Shown: positions 55,039 through 64,000, counted from the stretch's first letter. The stretch is 64,000 bases of DNA from Hyphomicrobiales bacterium (GCA_947454055.1 CANGIS010000011.1:1-64000), one strand, 5' to 3'. Translations and numbers: made by a program. Notes: a model not told the origin generated them from the sequence alone.

Positions 55039-55554
55039 GTGATGAATTTAACTTATAAGAAAATGAAAAAAAACAATTTCGTAATAACGTCATTTTTTAA
55101 TACAATGGAAGGGTTGCATATTAAAATGTTAGGGATACGTAGCGCAATGAACAGCTCAAATTTTCGTATCCTAAATGGTGGTTTAGAGACCAATAAGCTA
55201 ACATCAGATTTATACGAGGGAAACGATTTAGCCTCGGCAGGGGGTGTATCTGCCAAGATAGCAACAGAAAATTTTGATTCTTACGTCTCCCATTATTATT
55301 TTTTGAAGAGTGTCGAGCAGAATACCTCGTCGTCTGCGGTTCTGGCTGTTGATTATGAGAGCTCCGAGAAATTGGCGGAAATCGTGCTTAAGATACCGGT
55401 GAGTGAACCTCGCCAATTGTTATTAAAGCTGAATATTCTTGGCAATGAATTGGCCAATGATATGGACTGTGCCGAACCCGTCGGTCGGAAGCACCTGATG
55501 AGCTTTGCCGCCATCAAGGCCGACCTGATCTCCATCATGGCGGCTATGGCCTAG
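55039..55554 (+). CDS. Hypothetical protein between two LysR genes
   Basis: The frame encodes up to 171 residues. I do not recognise the family. The first ~36 residues lie in very AT-rich DNA and may not be coding; an ATG at 55147 would give 136 residues, though its AGGG is distant. The C-terminal part (EPRQLLLKLNILGNELAND, then KHLMSFAAIKADLISIM) looks helical and soluble. It is divergent from one LysR gene, and its end overlaps the other by 11 bases. No signal peptide or catalytic motif is seen. Confidence 0.5.
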   Translation: MMNLTYKKMKKNNFVITSFFNTMEGLHIKMLGIRSAMNSSNFRILNGGLETNKLTSDLYEGNDLASAGGVSAKIATENFDSYVSHYYFLKSVEQNTSSSAVLAVDYESSEKLAEIVLKIPVSEPRQLLLKLNILGNELANDMDCAEPVGRKHLMSFAAIKADLISIMAAMA

Positions 55555-56536
55555 TTGATGGCTCCATCATCGGCGTACCCCCCCCCCCCTCATCATGCGC
55601 CTGACGCATGGCTTCAACGGATTTAACCGTATCTAGGAACAGCCGAACCTCGTCGCTCAACGGGGTATCGGCCAGATAGGCGAGCACCAATTGCACATAA
55701 AGGCGCGGCTCACCCGCGAGCTTGAGCACAACGAGACTGCCCTCGGCCAATTCATCGGCGACATTCTGCATTGGCACGATGGCCAGACAGTTGCGGGTTT
55801 GTACAACGCCAATCAAGGCATCCAGCGTATCGACCGGAAGGTTGGAGGTTGGCCAGCCCGAGGCTATGTCGACGGAGTGCGGTGTTTGCTTGGATTGCTT
55901 CAACATTCGAAGCATCACGGGATAATTGAAATGGCCCGCCAAAGGATATTCCCGCAGCTGTTCCATGGCGAGGTTGTCGAGACCCGCTAGCGGATGTTCC
56001 CGACGGCAAACGAAGAGCGCTTCCCATTCGCCAAGGGGGTCGATGGTGAGCCGCGGGGAAGCGGCCGGCAGCAGATCCACCATTGTGACGCCAATATCGA
56101 CATCGCCGTTCACAAGGCGGGCGTAAAACGTAAAAAGATCGTGGTCGAGCGAGATTTTCAGGTCCGGACGAAGCCTCAACATGGTGCTGACGGTCCGGTT
56201 GACCCAAAGTGAGCAGCTACGAATACCGGCGCAGATCCGAAGTTTGGCTTTGGCTTGCACCCGCACTTTGTGCACCAATTCGTACTTGGCTTCCAATAAT
56301 TCATGCCGGATGGGATCGACATAGGTCAAAAACGGTTCGGCAAAGGGGGTGGGCACCAAGCTGCCCTTTTTCCGATTGAACAGTTTGACGCCCAATTCAC
56401 TCTCGATCGATTTCAACCCTTGCGTCAGGGCCGGTTGAGAAATGCCGATGGTGCGAGCGGCCGCGCTGACGGAACCAAGCTTGGCAACAGCTTCGACCAT
56501 CTCGATTTTACGAAAAGTAAGGTTGTATTTCGACAT
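55544..56536 (-). CDS. LysR-family transcriptional regulator with a 12-G tract near its 3' end
   Basis: The 330-residue regulator has an N-terminal winged helix (IEMVEAVAKLGSVSAAARTIGISQPALTQGL) and a LysR effector domain. Close to the C-terminus an uninterrupted run of 12 G (plus-strand C at 55578-55589) encodes the last Gly residues of HDEGGGGTP. A one-base slip would change only the last ~12 residues and the stop. The effector is unknown. It is divergent from polA and its end overlaps the hypothetical gene. Confidence 0.87.
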   Translation of the reverse strand: MSKYNLTFRKIEMVEAVAKLGSVSAAARTIGISQPALTQGLKSIESELGVKLFNRKKGSLVPTPFAEPFLTYVDPIRHELLEAKYELVHKVRVQAKAKLRICAGIRSCSLWVNRTVSTMLRLRPDLKISLDHDLFTFYARLVNGDVDIGVTMVDLLPAASPRLTIDPLGEWEALFVCRREHPLAGLDNLAMEQLREYPLAGHFNYPVMLRMLKQSKQTPHSVDIASGWPTSNLPVDTLDALIGVVQTRNCLAIVPMQNVADELAEGSLVVLKLAGEPRLYVQLVLAYLADTPLSDEVRLFLDTVKSVEAMRQAHDEGGGGTPMMEPSTRP

Positions 56537-56742
56537 GTTTAATCACTTATAGCCGGATAATCACTTGAGCCAAGCTTTGCCTAGTGTGATCAAACAATAA
56601 ATTGTATTATTTGTCAGCACCTTAAAGCGATAGAAAGTTTCGATAGTTTATGCCATGGCGGAGCTGCCGTCGAAGCGCTCTGTTTTGATCCCGTTGGCCT
56701 GGCGTGCCATGATCGAATCACCCATTCAGCCAGGATCCTTGC

Positions 56743-59733
56743 ATGTCTTCTCAACCCATCAAAAACGGCGACCATGTTTTTCTTGTCGACGGATCGGGCT
56801 ATATTTTCCGCGCTTTTCACGCATTGCCGCCTTTGACGCGCAAATCCGACGGGCTGCCGATCGGCGCTGTGGCCGGCTTTTGCAATATGTTGTTCAAACT
56901 GCTGCGCGATTCGGTTGCGGGCGAGCGGCCTACGCATCTGGCGGTGATTTTCGACCATTCGTCGGAGACGTTTCGCAACCGATTGTATTCCGAATACAAA
57001 GCCAACCGGACCGAGCCGCCGGAAGATTTGCGGCCGCAGTTCAAATTGATCCGCGACGCCGTACGGGCTTTCGATATCCCCTCGATCGAGCAAAAGGATT
57101 ATGAGGCGGACGATCTGATCGCCACCTATGCGCGGTTGGCCTCGGAGTCCGGCGCTACCACCACCATCGTCTCGTCCGACAAGGATCTTATGCAGCTCGT
57201 CGGCAACGGTGTGACGCTTTATGACACGATGAAGGACAAGCGCATCGGGCGCGACGAGGTGATTGAGAAGTTCGGTGTGGGGCCGGAGCGCGTGGTCGAT
57301 GTGCAATCGCTCGCGGGTGACAGCGTGGACAATGTGCCGGGCGTGCCGGGCATCGGCATCAAGACCGCCGCCCAGCTCATCGAGGAATATGGCGATCTGG
57401 ACACACTTTTGGCCCGCGCTGGCGAAATCAAACAGCCCAAACGCCGCGAGGCTTTGCTGGAAAATGCCGATAAAGCGCGGCTGTCGCGCGATCTCGTGCG
57501 GCTCGAAACCCATGTTCCGCTGGATGTGCCGCTGGAAGACCTTGGCGTGCATGATCCCGACCCTCGGTTGTTGATCGCCTTTTTGAAGGCGATGGAATTC
57601 AATTCCGTCACGCGCCGCGTGATGGAGGCTTATGATGCCGATGCCTCGCTGATCGAGGCCGATCCGGAACTCAGCAAACCTGGCGCGGGGACATCCTGGC
57701 AGGTCGGGGTGACACATTCTGGCACCTCGCCATCGCCGCGGCGCAGGGCTGACCAATATTCCGAAGGGCCGACGGCGACCGAGCTGCACGCCCATGCGGG
57801 CGAGGCCTCGGCAAAGGAGGATATGTGGACGCCGCAAGCGCTGGCCTCCCATCGCGCTGTCGACGCCGTGGCGCAAAAGATTGACCGTTCGGGTTATGTG
57901 ACCGTGACGGATCTTGTCACGCTTGATGCCTTTATCGCCGAGGCGCGGGAAGCGGGCGTTGTGGCGGTGGACACCGAGACCAGTGCGCTGGATGCGATGG
58001 CGGCCGATCTCGTCGGCGTATCGCTCGCGGTTCGCCCCGGACGGGCGTGTTATATCCCGCTGGCCCATCGCAGCGAGGGCGCGGCCGATCTGTTTGGCGG
58101 CAACGAGCTGTTGGCCGGTCAAATTCCGGTGCGCGAGGCGATTGCGCATTTGAAACCGCTTTTAGAGGATCGTTCGATCCTTAAAATCGGCCAGAACATG
58201 AAATATGACTGGAACGTGTTGAAACGCCACGGCATCGAGGTGTCGCCGTTTGATGACACGATGCTGCTCTCTTATGTACTCGACGCCGGACGCGGCAGCC
58301 ATGGCATGGATGAACTCTCCAAGCGCCATTTGGGGCATGAGACGATTCCGTTCTCGGAAGTGGCGGGTTCGGGCAAAAATTTCATCGGCTTTGCCCGCGT
58401 GCCGCTCGATAAAGCCACCGCCTATGCCGCTGAAGATGCGGATGTGACGTTGCGGCTGTGGCACGTGCTGAAACCCCGCATTGTCGCCGAGCATATGACC
58501 AATGCCTATGAGACGCTGGAGCGTCCACTGGTCGAGGTGCTGGCGCGCATGGAGCGTCGCGGTATTTCGATTGACAGGCAGATTTTGTCGCGGCTCTCGG
58601 GCGAATTCGCGCAAATCATGGCACGGCTGGAGAGCGAAATCCACGCGCTGGCGGGTGAGACGTTCAATCTCGGCTCGCCCAAGCAGCTGGGCGATATTTT
58701 GTTTGGTAAAATGGGGCTGCCCGGTGCGAAAAAGACGGCCACGGGCGCATGGGCGACGGGCGCGCAAATTCTCGAGGAATTGGCCGATCAGGGCCATGAA
58801 TTACCCAAGCAGATTTTGAATTGGCGGCAGCTCTCCAAGCTGAAATCCACCTATACCGACGCTTTGCCGAATTTCGTCAACAAGGAGACGGGGCGGGTGC
58901 ATACCTCGTTCTCGCTGGCGGCGACCACCACGGGGCGGCTGGCTTCGTCCGAACCGAATATCCAGAATATTCCGGTGCGCACCGAGGAGGGACGCAAGAT
59001 CCGCGCGGCTTTTATTGCCATTCCGGGCCATAAGCTGATTTCGGCCGACTATTCGCAGATCGAACTGCGCGTGCTGGCGCATATGGCGCATATTCCGCAG
59101 CTGACCAAAGCCTTTGCCGATGGCATCGATATTCACGCGATGACGGCGTCCGAGATGTTCGGCGTGCCGGTGGAGGGCATGGACCCGATGATCCGCAGGC
59201 GGGCTAAAGCGATCAATTTCGGTATTATTTACGGTATTTCCGCTTTTGGTCTCGCCAACCAGCTCGGCATCGGGCGGGAGGAGGCGGGTGCCTATATCAA
59301 GAAATATTTCGAGCGCTTCCCCGGCATCCGCGACTATATGGAAAGCACGAAGAAATTCGCGCGCGAGCACGGCTATGTCGAGACCGTGTTCGGGCGGCGC
59401 TGCCATTATCCGCAGATTGCCTCAAGCAACCCCTCCGAGCGGGCGTTTAACGAGCGCGCGGCGATCAATGCGCCGATTCAGGGCACAGCAGCAGACATTA
59501 TTCGCCGCGCGATGATCCGTATGGAAGACGCGTTGAGTGCTGCCAAGCTAAAAGCCGGCATGCTGTTGCAGGTGCATGACGAATTGATTTTCGAGGTGCC
59601 CGATGACGAGGTCGAGGCCACCATCGCGGTGGTTAAACGCATCATGATCGACGCGCCGCACCCCTTGGTTCAACTCGCCGTGCCGTTGCAGGTGGATGCG
59701 CGGGCGGCATCGAATTGGGATGAGGCGCATTGA
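56743..59733 (+). CDS. polA: DNA polymerase I
   Basis: The 996-residue polymerase has an N-terminal 5'-3' exonuclease (DGSGYIFRAFHAL; KDYEADDLIATYA; GDSVDNVPGVPGIG), a central 3'-5' exonuclease with intact DxE (VAVDTETSALD, ~409) and a polymerase domain (motif A DYSQIELRVLAH ~767; motif B RRRAKAINFGIIYG; motif C QVHDELIFE ~945). It is a full three-domain enzyme, somewhat longer than the E. coli one because of a linker at ~310-365. It fills gaps in replication and repair. Confidence 0.97.
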   Translation: MSSQPIKNGDHVFLVDGSGYIFRAFHALPPLTRKSDGLPIGAVAGFCNMLFKLLRDSVAGERPTHLAVIFDHSSETFRNRLYSEYKANRTEPPEDLRPQFKLIRDAVRAFDIPSIEQKDYEADDLIATYARLASESGATTTIVSSDKDLMQLVGNGVTLYDTMKDKRIGRDEVIEKFGVGPERVVDVQSLAGDSVDNVPGVPGIGIKTAAQLIEEYGDLDTLLARAGEIKQPKRREALLENADKARLSRDLVRLETHVPLDVPLEDLGVHDPDPRLLIAFLKAMEFNSVTRRVMEAYDADASLIEADPELSKPGAGTSWQVGVTHSGTSPSPRRRADQYSEGPTATELHAHAGEASAKEDMWTPQALASHRAVDAVAQKIDRSGYVTVTDLVTLDAFIAEAREAGVVAVDTETSALDAMAADLVGVSLAVRPGRACYIPLAHRSEGAADLFGGNELLAGQIPVREAIAHLKPLLEDRSILKIGQNMKYDWNVLKRHGIEVSPFDDTMLLSYVLDAGRGSHGMDELSKRHLGHETIPFSEVAGSGKNFIGFARVPLDKATAYAAEDADVTLRLWHVLKPRIVAEHMTNAYETLERPLVEVLARMERRGISIDRQILSRLSGEFAQIMARLESEIHALAGETFNLGSPKQLGDILFGKMGLPGAKKTATGAWATGAQILEELADQGHELPKQILNWRQLSKLKSTYTDALPNFVNKETGRVHTSFSLAATTTGRLASSEPNIQNIPVRTEEGRKIRAAFIAIPGHKLISADYSQIELRVLAHMAHIPQLTKAFADGIDIHAMTASEMFGVPVEGMDPMIRRRAKAINFGIIYGISAFGLANQLGIGREEAGAYIKKYFERFPGIRDYMESTKKFAREHGYVETVFGRRCHYPQIASSNPSERAFNERAAINAPIQGTAADIIRRAMIRMEDALSAAKLKAGMLLQVHDELIFEVPDDEVEATIAVVKRIMIDAPHPLVQLAVPLQVDARAASNWDEAH

Positions 59734-59756
59734 GGGGATGGACGATTTTGCTGTTC

Positions 59757-59877
59757 CGTCCTTGCGAGCGAATGTGAGGCAATCCAGCGAGCGGGACCGT
59801 AAACGAGTACGTTGTTGCCACTGCGCTCTTTCTTTTATCATCAGCTGGATGGCTTCGCTCCCGCTTGCCATGACTGG
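59757..59877. repeat. Palindromic intergenic repeat, copy 2
   Basis: A ~121-bp stretch downstream of polA with left end CGTCCTTGCGAGCGA and right end GCTTCGCTCCCGCTTGCCATGAC. It shares the core GTTGCCACTGCGCTCTTTCTT with copy 1 at 45174 at about the same offset, with blocks GCGAGCG and GGCTTCGCT on either side. No gene is seen in it. Confidence 0.7.
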
Positions 59878-59923
59878 ATTATTTACCTTTCCCTCCCCAT
59901 CACCAACTTGCTAAACTAATCGG

Positions 59924-60718
59924 ATGACAGCCCTTCCCACCCTTTCGCGTGATGAACTCGAGCGCTATGCGCGGCATATTGTGTTGCGGGATCTTGGCGG
60001 GCCGGGGCAGCAGAAGCTCAAAGCCGCGCGCGTGCTGGTGATCGGCGCCGGCGGGTTGGGCGCGCCGCTGTTGCAATACCTCGCAGCCGCCGGTGTGGGC
60101 ACCATCGGGATTGTCGATGACGATACCGTGTCCCTCTCCAATCTCCAGCGCCAGATCCTTCACGGCACTCCCGATGTTGGCCGCAAGAAGACCGATAGCG
60201 CAACCGACGCCATCGCCCGCCTCAACCCGCATGTAACGGTGGAGGCGCACGCCACGCGGCTGATCGCTGACAATGCCGCGGCTCTGATCGGTGCCTATGA
60301 TGTGGTGGCCGACGGATCGGATAATTTCGACACTCGCTATCTCGTGTCCGATACCTGCTTTTACGAGCGTAAGCCGCTGGTGACCGCCGCTTTGGGCGCG
60401 ATGGATGCTACGCTGACGACGTTACGCCCGCATGAAACGGGCCCCGACGGCCGACCCAACCCGACCTATCGCTGCCTGTTTCCCGAGCGTCCGCCCGCGG
60501 GTATGGTACCTGCTTGCGCGGAGGCGGGCGTGCTCGGTGCTCTTGCCGGTATGGTGGGGAGCATGATGGCGCTCGAAGTGATCCGCGCCCTTGCCGGTTT
60601 TGGCGAGCCTTTGGTGGGCAAGCTCCTGATGATGGACGCCCGCGCGATGCGGTTTGAGACCATCGCCTATGATCGCGACCCGGAAAACCCGCTGAATGGC
60701 GAGGCCGCCAAGGCTTGA
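59924..60718 (+). CDS. MoeB/HesA/ThiF-family adenylyltransferase, lacking zinc cysteines
   Basis: The 264-residue E1-like enzyme has ATP motif IGAGGLGAPLLQYLAAAGVG, RQILHGTPDVG, DGSDNFDTRYL and the conserved Cys in MVPACAEAGVLG. Such enzymes activate the C-terminus of a ubiquitin-like sulfur carrier (MoaD, ThiS). The paired Cys zinc motifs of MoeB are not kept: only one Cys remains in TYRCLFP, and NPLNG replaces CPxCG near the end. The family call is firm; the partner is unknown. Confidence 0.85.
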   Translation: MTALPTLSRDELERYARHIVLRDLGGPGQQKLKAARVLVIGAGGLGAPLLQYLAAAGVGTIGIVDDDTVSLSNLQRQILHGTPDVGRKKTDSATDAIARLNPHVTVEAHATRLIADNAAALIGAYDVVADGSDNFDTRYLVSDTCFYERKPLVTAALGAMDATLTTLRPHETGPDGRPNPTYRCLFPERPPAGMVPACAEAGVLGALAGMVGSMMALEVIRALAGFGEPLVGKLLMMDARAMRFETIAYDRDPENPLNGEAAKA

Positions 60719-61498
60719 TCAGCCATTCGTCGCCGTACTGTATTTTGAGTTCCGGACAATGACCTTGGCCCCGATCGCAACGCGGCTATAAAGATCGTAT
60801 ATATCCTCGTTCAGCATGCGGATACAGCCACTCGAGACCTGCTCGCCGATGGTCCAAGGCTCGTTGGTGCCATGGATGCGGAACATGATGTCCTGACCGT
60901 TCTGATAGAGATAAAGCGCGCGTGCGCCGAGCGGGCTATCGACGCCGCCGGCCATGCCGGCGGGCAGATCGGGGATAAGCTTGCGCATGGTGGCCGTTGG
61001 CGTCCAATCCGGCCACACCGCCTTGCGACCGACCTCGGCATTGCCGCGCCAGGAAAAGCCGAGACGGCCTACGCCGACGCCGTAGCGGATTGCCGAGCCG
61101 GAACCATCGAAATAATAGAGAAAACGGTGGTCAATATCGACCAGAATGGTGTTTGCGGATAAGGACTCCGGCGCTGCAACCGATTGACGTTGCAATTCCG
61201 GATCCAATCTGGACCGATCGACCAGCGGAATATCATAGGGATCATCCGGCATCGAGCCCGAATACCATGCCTCATAATCGGCCGGCGGCGTCATGGGGGC
61301 GACGTTTTCGGCTTCCGCCGACGGGGTTTCATCGGACTGCGTAACGGCGGGCTTGGTATGCTTGCCCTTGGCGGCCTTCGCGGTTGGAACGGAAGCCGGT
61401 GGCTCATTCACGGGCTGGCAGGCGCACAGGACCATGCAGGTTGCCATCACCAGCGCTGCACGCGCCCATCCGAGACCCTGGCCATCATTCTTGTTCAA
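60719..61498 (-). CDS. L,D-transpeptidase (YkuD family), probable lipoprotein
   Basis: The ~259-residue enzyme cross-links peptidoglycan or attaches proteins to it. The catalytic HGTNEP (His209) and SSGCIRM (Cys225) motifs are intact. The start is taken as TTG 61498, just after the pheT stop. This gives a lipoprotein-like N-terminus with Cys27 in VLCAC. A longer frame to 61675 would run inside pheT and is unlikely. Gly/Pro/Thr-rich residues ~28-75 form a linker. Confidence 0.86.
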   Translation of the reverse strand: MNKNDGQGLGWARAALVMATCMVLCACQPVNEPPASVPTAKAAKGKHTKPAVTQSDETPSAEAENVAPMTPPADYEAWYSGSMPDDPYDIPLVDRSRLDPELQRQSVAAPESLSANTILVDIDHRFLYYFDGSGSAIRYGVGVGRLGFSWRGNAEVGRKAVWPDWTPTATMRKLIPDLPAGMAGGVDSPLGARALYLYQNGQDIMFRIHGTNEPWTIGEQVSSGCIRMLNEDIYDLYSRVAIGAKVIVRNSKYSTATNG

Positions 61499-61517
61499 CG
61501 CGAAAACTTTCTTAACT

Positions 61518-63938
61518 TCAACCGCGCAAGGTTGCGCCCGTTTTCTTCGATACTTCCGCCAGAATTCGGGCCGAAATGGCCTCGATTTCCGTGTCCGTAA
61601 GGGTTTTTTCGACCGGCTGCAGCGTGACCGCAATCGCAATCGACACCTTACCGTCTGGAACACCCGTGCCCTCATACACGTCGAAAACTGAAATATCCGT
61701 TATCAACGCGCGTTCGGCCGTTTGGGTTGCCTTCACAATATCCGCCGCCGGTACGGTCTTATCGACAATAAAGGCGAAATCGCGGCTGACAGGCTGGAAC
61801 TCGGGCAGAACCAGCTTCGGTTTCATGCGGGTAGGGCGTGTTTTTGTCGGCGGCAGCAGATCCAGATTGATCTCGCAGGCGACAATCGGGCCTTTGACAT
61901 CAAAGGCTTCGAGAATACGCGGATGCAACTCGCCAAAGGCGCCCACCACCATTTTAGGTCCGAATTGCAGCGTGCCTGACCGGCCCGGATGGAACCAGGC
62001 GGGTCCGCCTTGTGCGACCTGAAGGCCAGCCACCGGAATGCCCAGCGCTTCGAGAAGGGCAAAGGCATCGGCTTTGGCATCAAACACGCCGATCGACGCA
62101 TCGCCCTGCCAATGGCGCCCCGAGCCGTTTGGACCACCAAGGCCGCGACGTATGGCGGTGGCGGCAATGGATTGATCTTCCGGTTGATCGCCCTTGAAGA
62201 CCTGACCCACCTCGAACAAAGCGAGATCGGGGAGGCCACGGGCCAGATTGCGGCCCACGGCCTTGAGCAGACCGGGCAGGAGGCTCGGGCGCATATCGGA
62301 AAGATCAGACGCAATCGGATTGGCCAGCGCCAAATGAGGCTTGCCGCCGCCAAAGGCCACCGCTTCCGACTGGCCGATGAAGGACCACGTCACGGCTTCC
62401 ACCAAACCGCGGGACGCCAAAGCACGTTTGGCCAGACGGGTGCGCTTCTGGATGAGCGTCAGCACCGGCTTGATGACGGTTGCGACTTCGCGCGGGAACG
62501 GCGTCATTTCCACCTGATCAAGGCCCGCAATGCGGATGATCTCTTCGACAAGATCGGCTTTTTGCTCGACATCGGGCCGCCAGGAGGGAACTGCGACCTT
62601 GACCTCTTTGTCATTGCCCGAAACCCAGAAACCGAGCTCGGTCAGAATGGCTTTCATCTCGGCAACGGGCATCGAAACGCCTGTCAAGCGCTTGACCTCG
62701 GACCATGGGAACGCAATGATTTTTTCTGGTTGCGGTACCGTGCCCGCGACAATCGCTTCGCTCGGCGTGCCGCCACAGAGTTCCAACACCATTTGGGTGG
62801 CGAGATCGAGCCCCGGCACACAGAAGGCCGGATCAACGCCGCGCTCGAACCGGTAGCGCGCATCCGTGTTGATGCCGAGCTTGCGGCCTGACTGGGCGAT
62901 GTTAAGCGCATCCCAAAGGGCTGATTCAATCAGCACATCGGTGGTGTGCTCGTCGCAGCCCGAATGTTCGCCGCCCATAATGCCCGCAATCGATTCGACA
63001 CCGTTATCGTCGCAGATGACGACGGTTGACGGATCGGGGCGATAGGTCTTGCCGTCGAGGGCCAGAATTTCGTCGCCCTCTTTGGCGTGCCGCACCACGA
63101 GGTTGCCAGCGACCTTTTTGGCGTCAAACACATGCAGCGGCCGGCCACGATCGAAGGTGATGTAATTGGTGATGTCGACCAGCGTGTTGATGGGCCTGAG
63201 ACCGATGGCCTTCAGGCGGCGCTGCATCCAATCCGGGCTCGGGCCGTTCTTGACGCCGCGCACAAGACGCAACGCGAAAGCGGGGGCCAGATGTTTCTGG
63301 TCATCGGCGAAATTCAGCGTGACGGAGACGGGACAAGCGCCATCGCCTTTAGCCGGCTTCAAATCATGCCGCTTCAACGAGCCTAAACCTGCGGCGGCGA
63401 GATCGCGCGCCACGCCATAGACGCCCAGCGCATCGGAACGGTTGGGGGTGACAGCGATGTCGATGATCGGGTCATCAATCTTGGCGTAATCGACAAAGCG
63501 CACGCCCACCGGCGCGTCGGCTGGCAGATCGATGATGCCGTCATGGTCTTCCGACAGGCCGAGCTCGAAGCCCGAGCACAACATGCCCGCGCTCTCGATG
63601 CCGCGGACCATGCCGACCGAAATCGTGATGTTCTTGCCCGGAATATAGGTACCCGGTGGCGAGAACACGCTTTTCATGCCGGTACGCGCATTCGGCGCGC
63701 CGCAGACGACCTGCACCGGCTTGCCATCGCCAATATCGACCATGCAGACGCGCAGGCGATCGGCATTCGGGTGCTGTTCGGCGGAAATCACATGGGCCGT
63801 GATATAGGGCGCGAGCGCTTTGGCGGGATCTTCCACGCCTTCGACCTCGAGGCCGACTTTCGTCAGGCCATCGACGATGGCGTCGAGCGAGGCGGACGTA
63901 TCGAGATGCTCTTTGAGCCAAGAGAGGGTGAATTTCAT
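61518..63938 (-). CDS. pheT: Phenylalanyl-tRNA synthetase beta subunit
   Basis: The 806-residue beta subunit has a tRNA-binding domain (residues ~40-150, AEQHPNADRLRVCMVDIG), the B3/B4 editing domain (TPNRSDALGVYGVARDLAA), B5 and a C-terminal ferredoxin-fold anticodon-binding domain (FQPVSRDFAFIVDKTVP; SVFDVYEGTGVPDGKVSIAI). With PheS it charges tRNA-Phe. It is 12 bases downstream of the pheS stop on the same strand. Confidence 0.97.
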   Translation of the reverse strand: MKFTLSWLKEHLDTSASLDAIVDGLTKVGLEVEGVEDPAKALAPYITAHVISAEQHPNADRLRVCMVDIGDGKPVQVVCGAPNARTGMKSVFSPPGTYIPGKNITISVGMVRGIESAGMLCSGFELGLSEDHDGIIDLPADAPVGVRFVDYAKIDDPIIDIAVTPNRSDALGVYGVARDLAAAGLGSLKRHDLKPAKGDGACPVSVTLNFADDQKHLAPAFALRLVRGVKNGPSPDWMQRRLKAIGLRPINTLVDITNYITFDRGRPLHVFDAKKVAGNLVVRHAKEGDEILALDGKTYRPDPSTVVICDDNGVESIAGIMGGEHSGCDEHTTDVLIESALWDALNIAQSGRKLGINTDARYRFERGVDPAFCVPGLDLATQMVLELCGGTPSEAIVAGTVPQPEKIIAFPWSEVKRLTGVSMPVAEMKAILTELGFWVSGNDKEVKVAVPSWRPDVEQKADLVEEIIRIAGLDQVEMTPFPREVATVIKPVLTLIQKRTRLAKRALASRGLVEAVTWSFIGQSEAVAFGGGKPHLALANPIASDLSDMRPSLLPGLLKAVGRNLARGLPDLALFEVGQVFKGDQPEDQSIAATAIRRGLGGPNGSGRHWQGDASIGVFDAKADAFALLEALGIPVAGLQVAQGGPAWFHPGRSGTLQFGPKMVVGAFGELHPRILEAFDVKGPIVACEINLDLLPPTKTRPTRMKPKLVLPEFQPVSRDFAFIVDKTVPAADIVKATQTAERALITDISVFDVYEGTGVPDGKVSIAIAVTLQPVEKTLTDTEIEAISARILAEVSKKTGATLRG

Positions 63939-63950
63939 GGTCGTCTCTCC

Positions 63951-64000
63951 TTAAACGCTCAAGCCGCCGGTCAGCGTGGGTAAATCCAACGGGCGGAAAC
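63951..64000 (-). CDS. pheS: Phenylalanyl-tRNA synthetase alpha subunit, 3' end only
   Basis: The last 50 bases on the minus strand encode FRPLDLPTLTGGLSV and a TAA stop, matching the conserved C-terminus of PheS. The rest of the gene lies beyond the window edge. It is directly upstream of pheT, as expected. Confidence 0.85.
   Translation of the reverse strand, partial: FRPLDLPTLTGGLSV

Noticed and set aside
56614-58149. 511-codon minus-strand frame opposite polA
   Set aside because: It is a reverse-frame shadow of polA, rich in Arg/His/Gly, with no motif.
1-64000. CRISPR arrays, insertion sequences and prophage genes
   Set aside because: I scanned for regularly spaced repeats, transposases and integrases and saw none; the only repeats noted are the two ~121-bp intergenic elements.

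Overview
The window looks like chromosomal DNA of an alphaproteobacterium, most likely Hyphomicrobiales (Rhizobiales) or a close relative. Two gene orders typical of that group support this. One is chvI-chvG-hprK-EIIA(Man)-HPr-ahcY (32.4-37.7 kb). The other is rnd-lptC-lptA-lptB-rpoN-hpf-ptsN (48.1-53.8 kb), with every gene on the minus strand. No transposase, integrase, phage gene or CRISPR array was seen. One tRNA gene, tRNA-Leu(CAG), is present. By eye the first ~36 kb is less GC-rich at third codon positions than the region after ~37 kb; I could not compute this.

Region 1 (0.7-13.6 kb) is a periplasmic alcohol-oxidation locus built on the cofactor PQQ. It holds a sorbosone-dehydrogenase-like quinoprotein, a compact pqqABCDE operon with a 25-residue PqqA precursor peptide, and a quinoprotein alcohol dehydrogenase. 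That dehydrogenase carries the Asp-x-Asp signature of lanthanide-dependent enzymes (D342/D344). The locus continues with a di-haem c4-like cytochrome, an exported ankyrin-repeat protein, a YVTN beta-propeller protein, a periplasmic binding protein, a small exported protein, and an ABC ATPase plus permease of the set that accompanies PQQ alcohol dehydrogenases.

Region 2 (13.6-24.6 kb) is a polyamine uptake and catabolism locus. A minus-strand potFGHI-like ABC operon ends in a glutamine-synthetase-like gene. A divergent plus-strand operon carries a second glutamine-synthetase-like gene, a putrescine-type aminotransferase and a PuuB-like oxidase. A convergent agmatinase gene follows.

Region 3 (24.8-32.1 kb) is accessory metabolism. 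It has a Gfo/Idh/MocA oxidoreductase, then an Lrp-type regulator divergent from a YqcI/YcgG (GntA/DcsA-type) protein and a YjeH-like permease. This is the best candidate here for an undescribed small system. An XRE regulator follows, then a MocE-like Rieske ferredoxin, an inositol dehydrogenase and a ferredoxin reductase in one operon.

Region 4 (32.4-40.6 kb) has ahcY, the truncated phosphotransferase/HPr-kinase set with ChvG/ChvI, an FMN-binding split-barrel protein, a phosphomannomutase and a membrane-anchored aspartic protease. Region 5 (40.7-48.1 kb) is central carbon metabolism: ribokinase, the lower De Ley-Doudoroff galactonate enzymes, an SDR dehydrogenase, an aminotransferase, class I fumarase and glucokinase.

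Region 6 (48.1-64 kb) is core functions: nitrogen PTS, ribosome hibernation, sigma-54, the Lpt LPS-export genes, RNase D, tRNA-Leu, two LysR regulators around an orphan gene, DNA polymerase I, a MoeB-like protein, an L,D-transpeptidase, pheT and the 3' end of pheS. Two copies of a ~121-bp palindromic intergenic repeat sit downstream of the aminotransferase gene and of polA.
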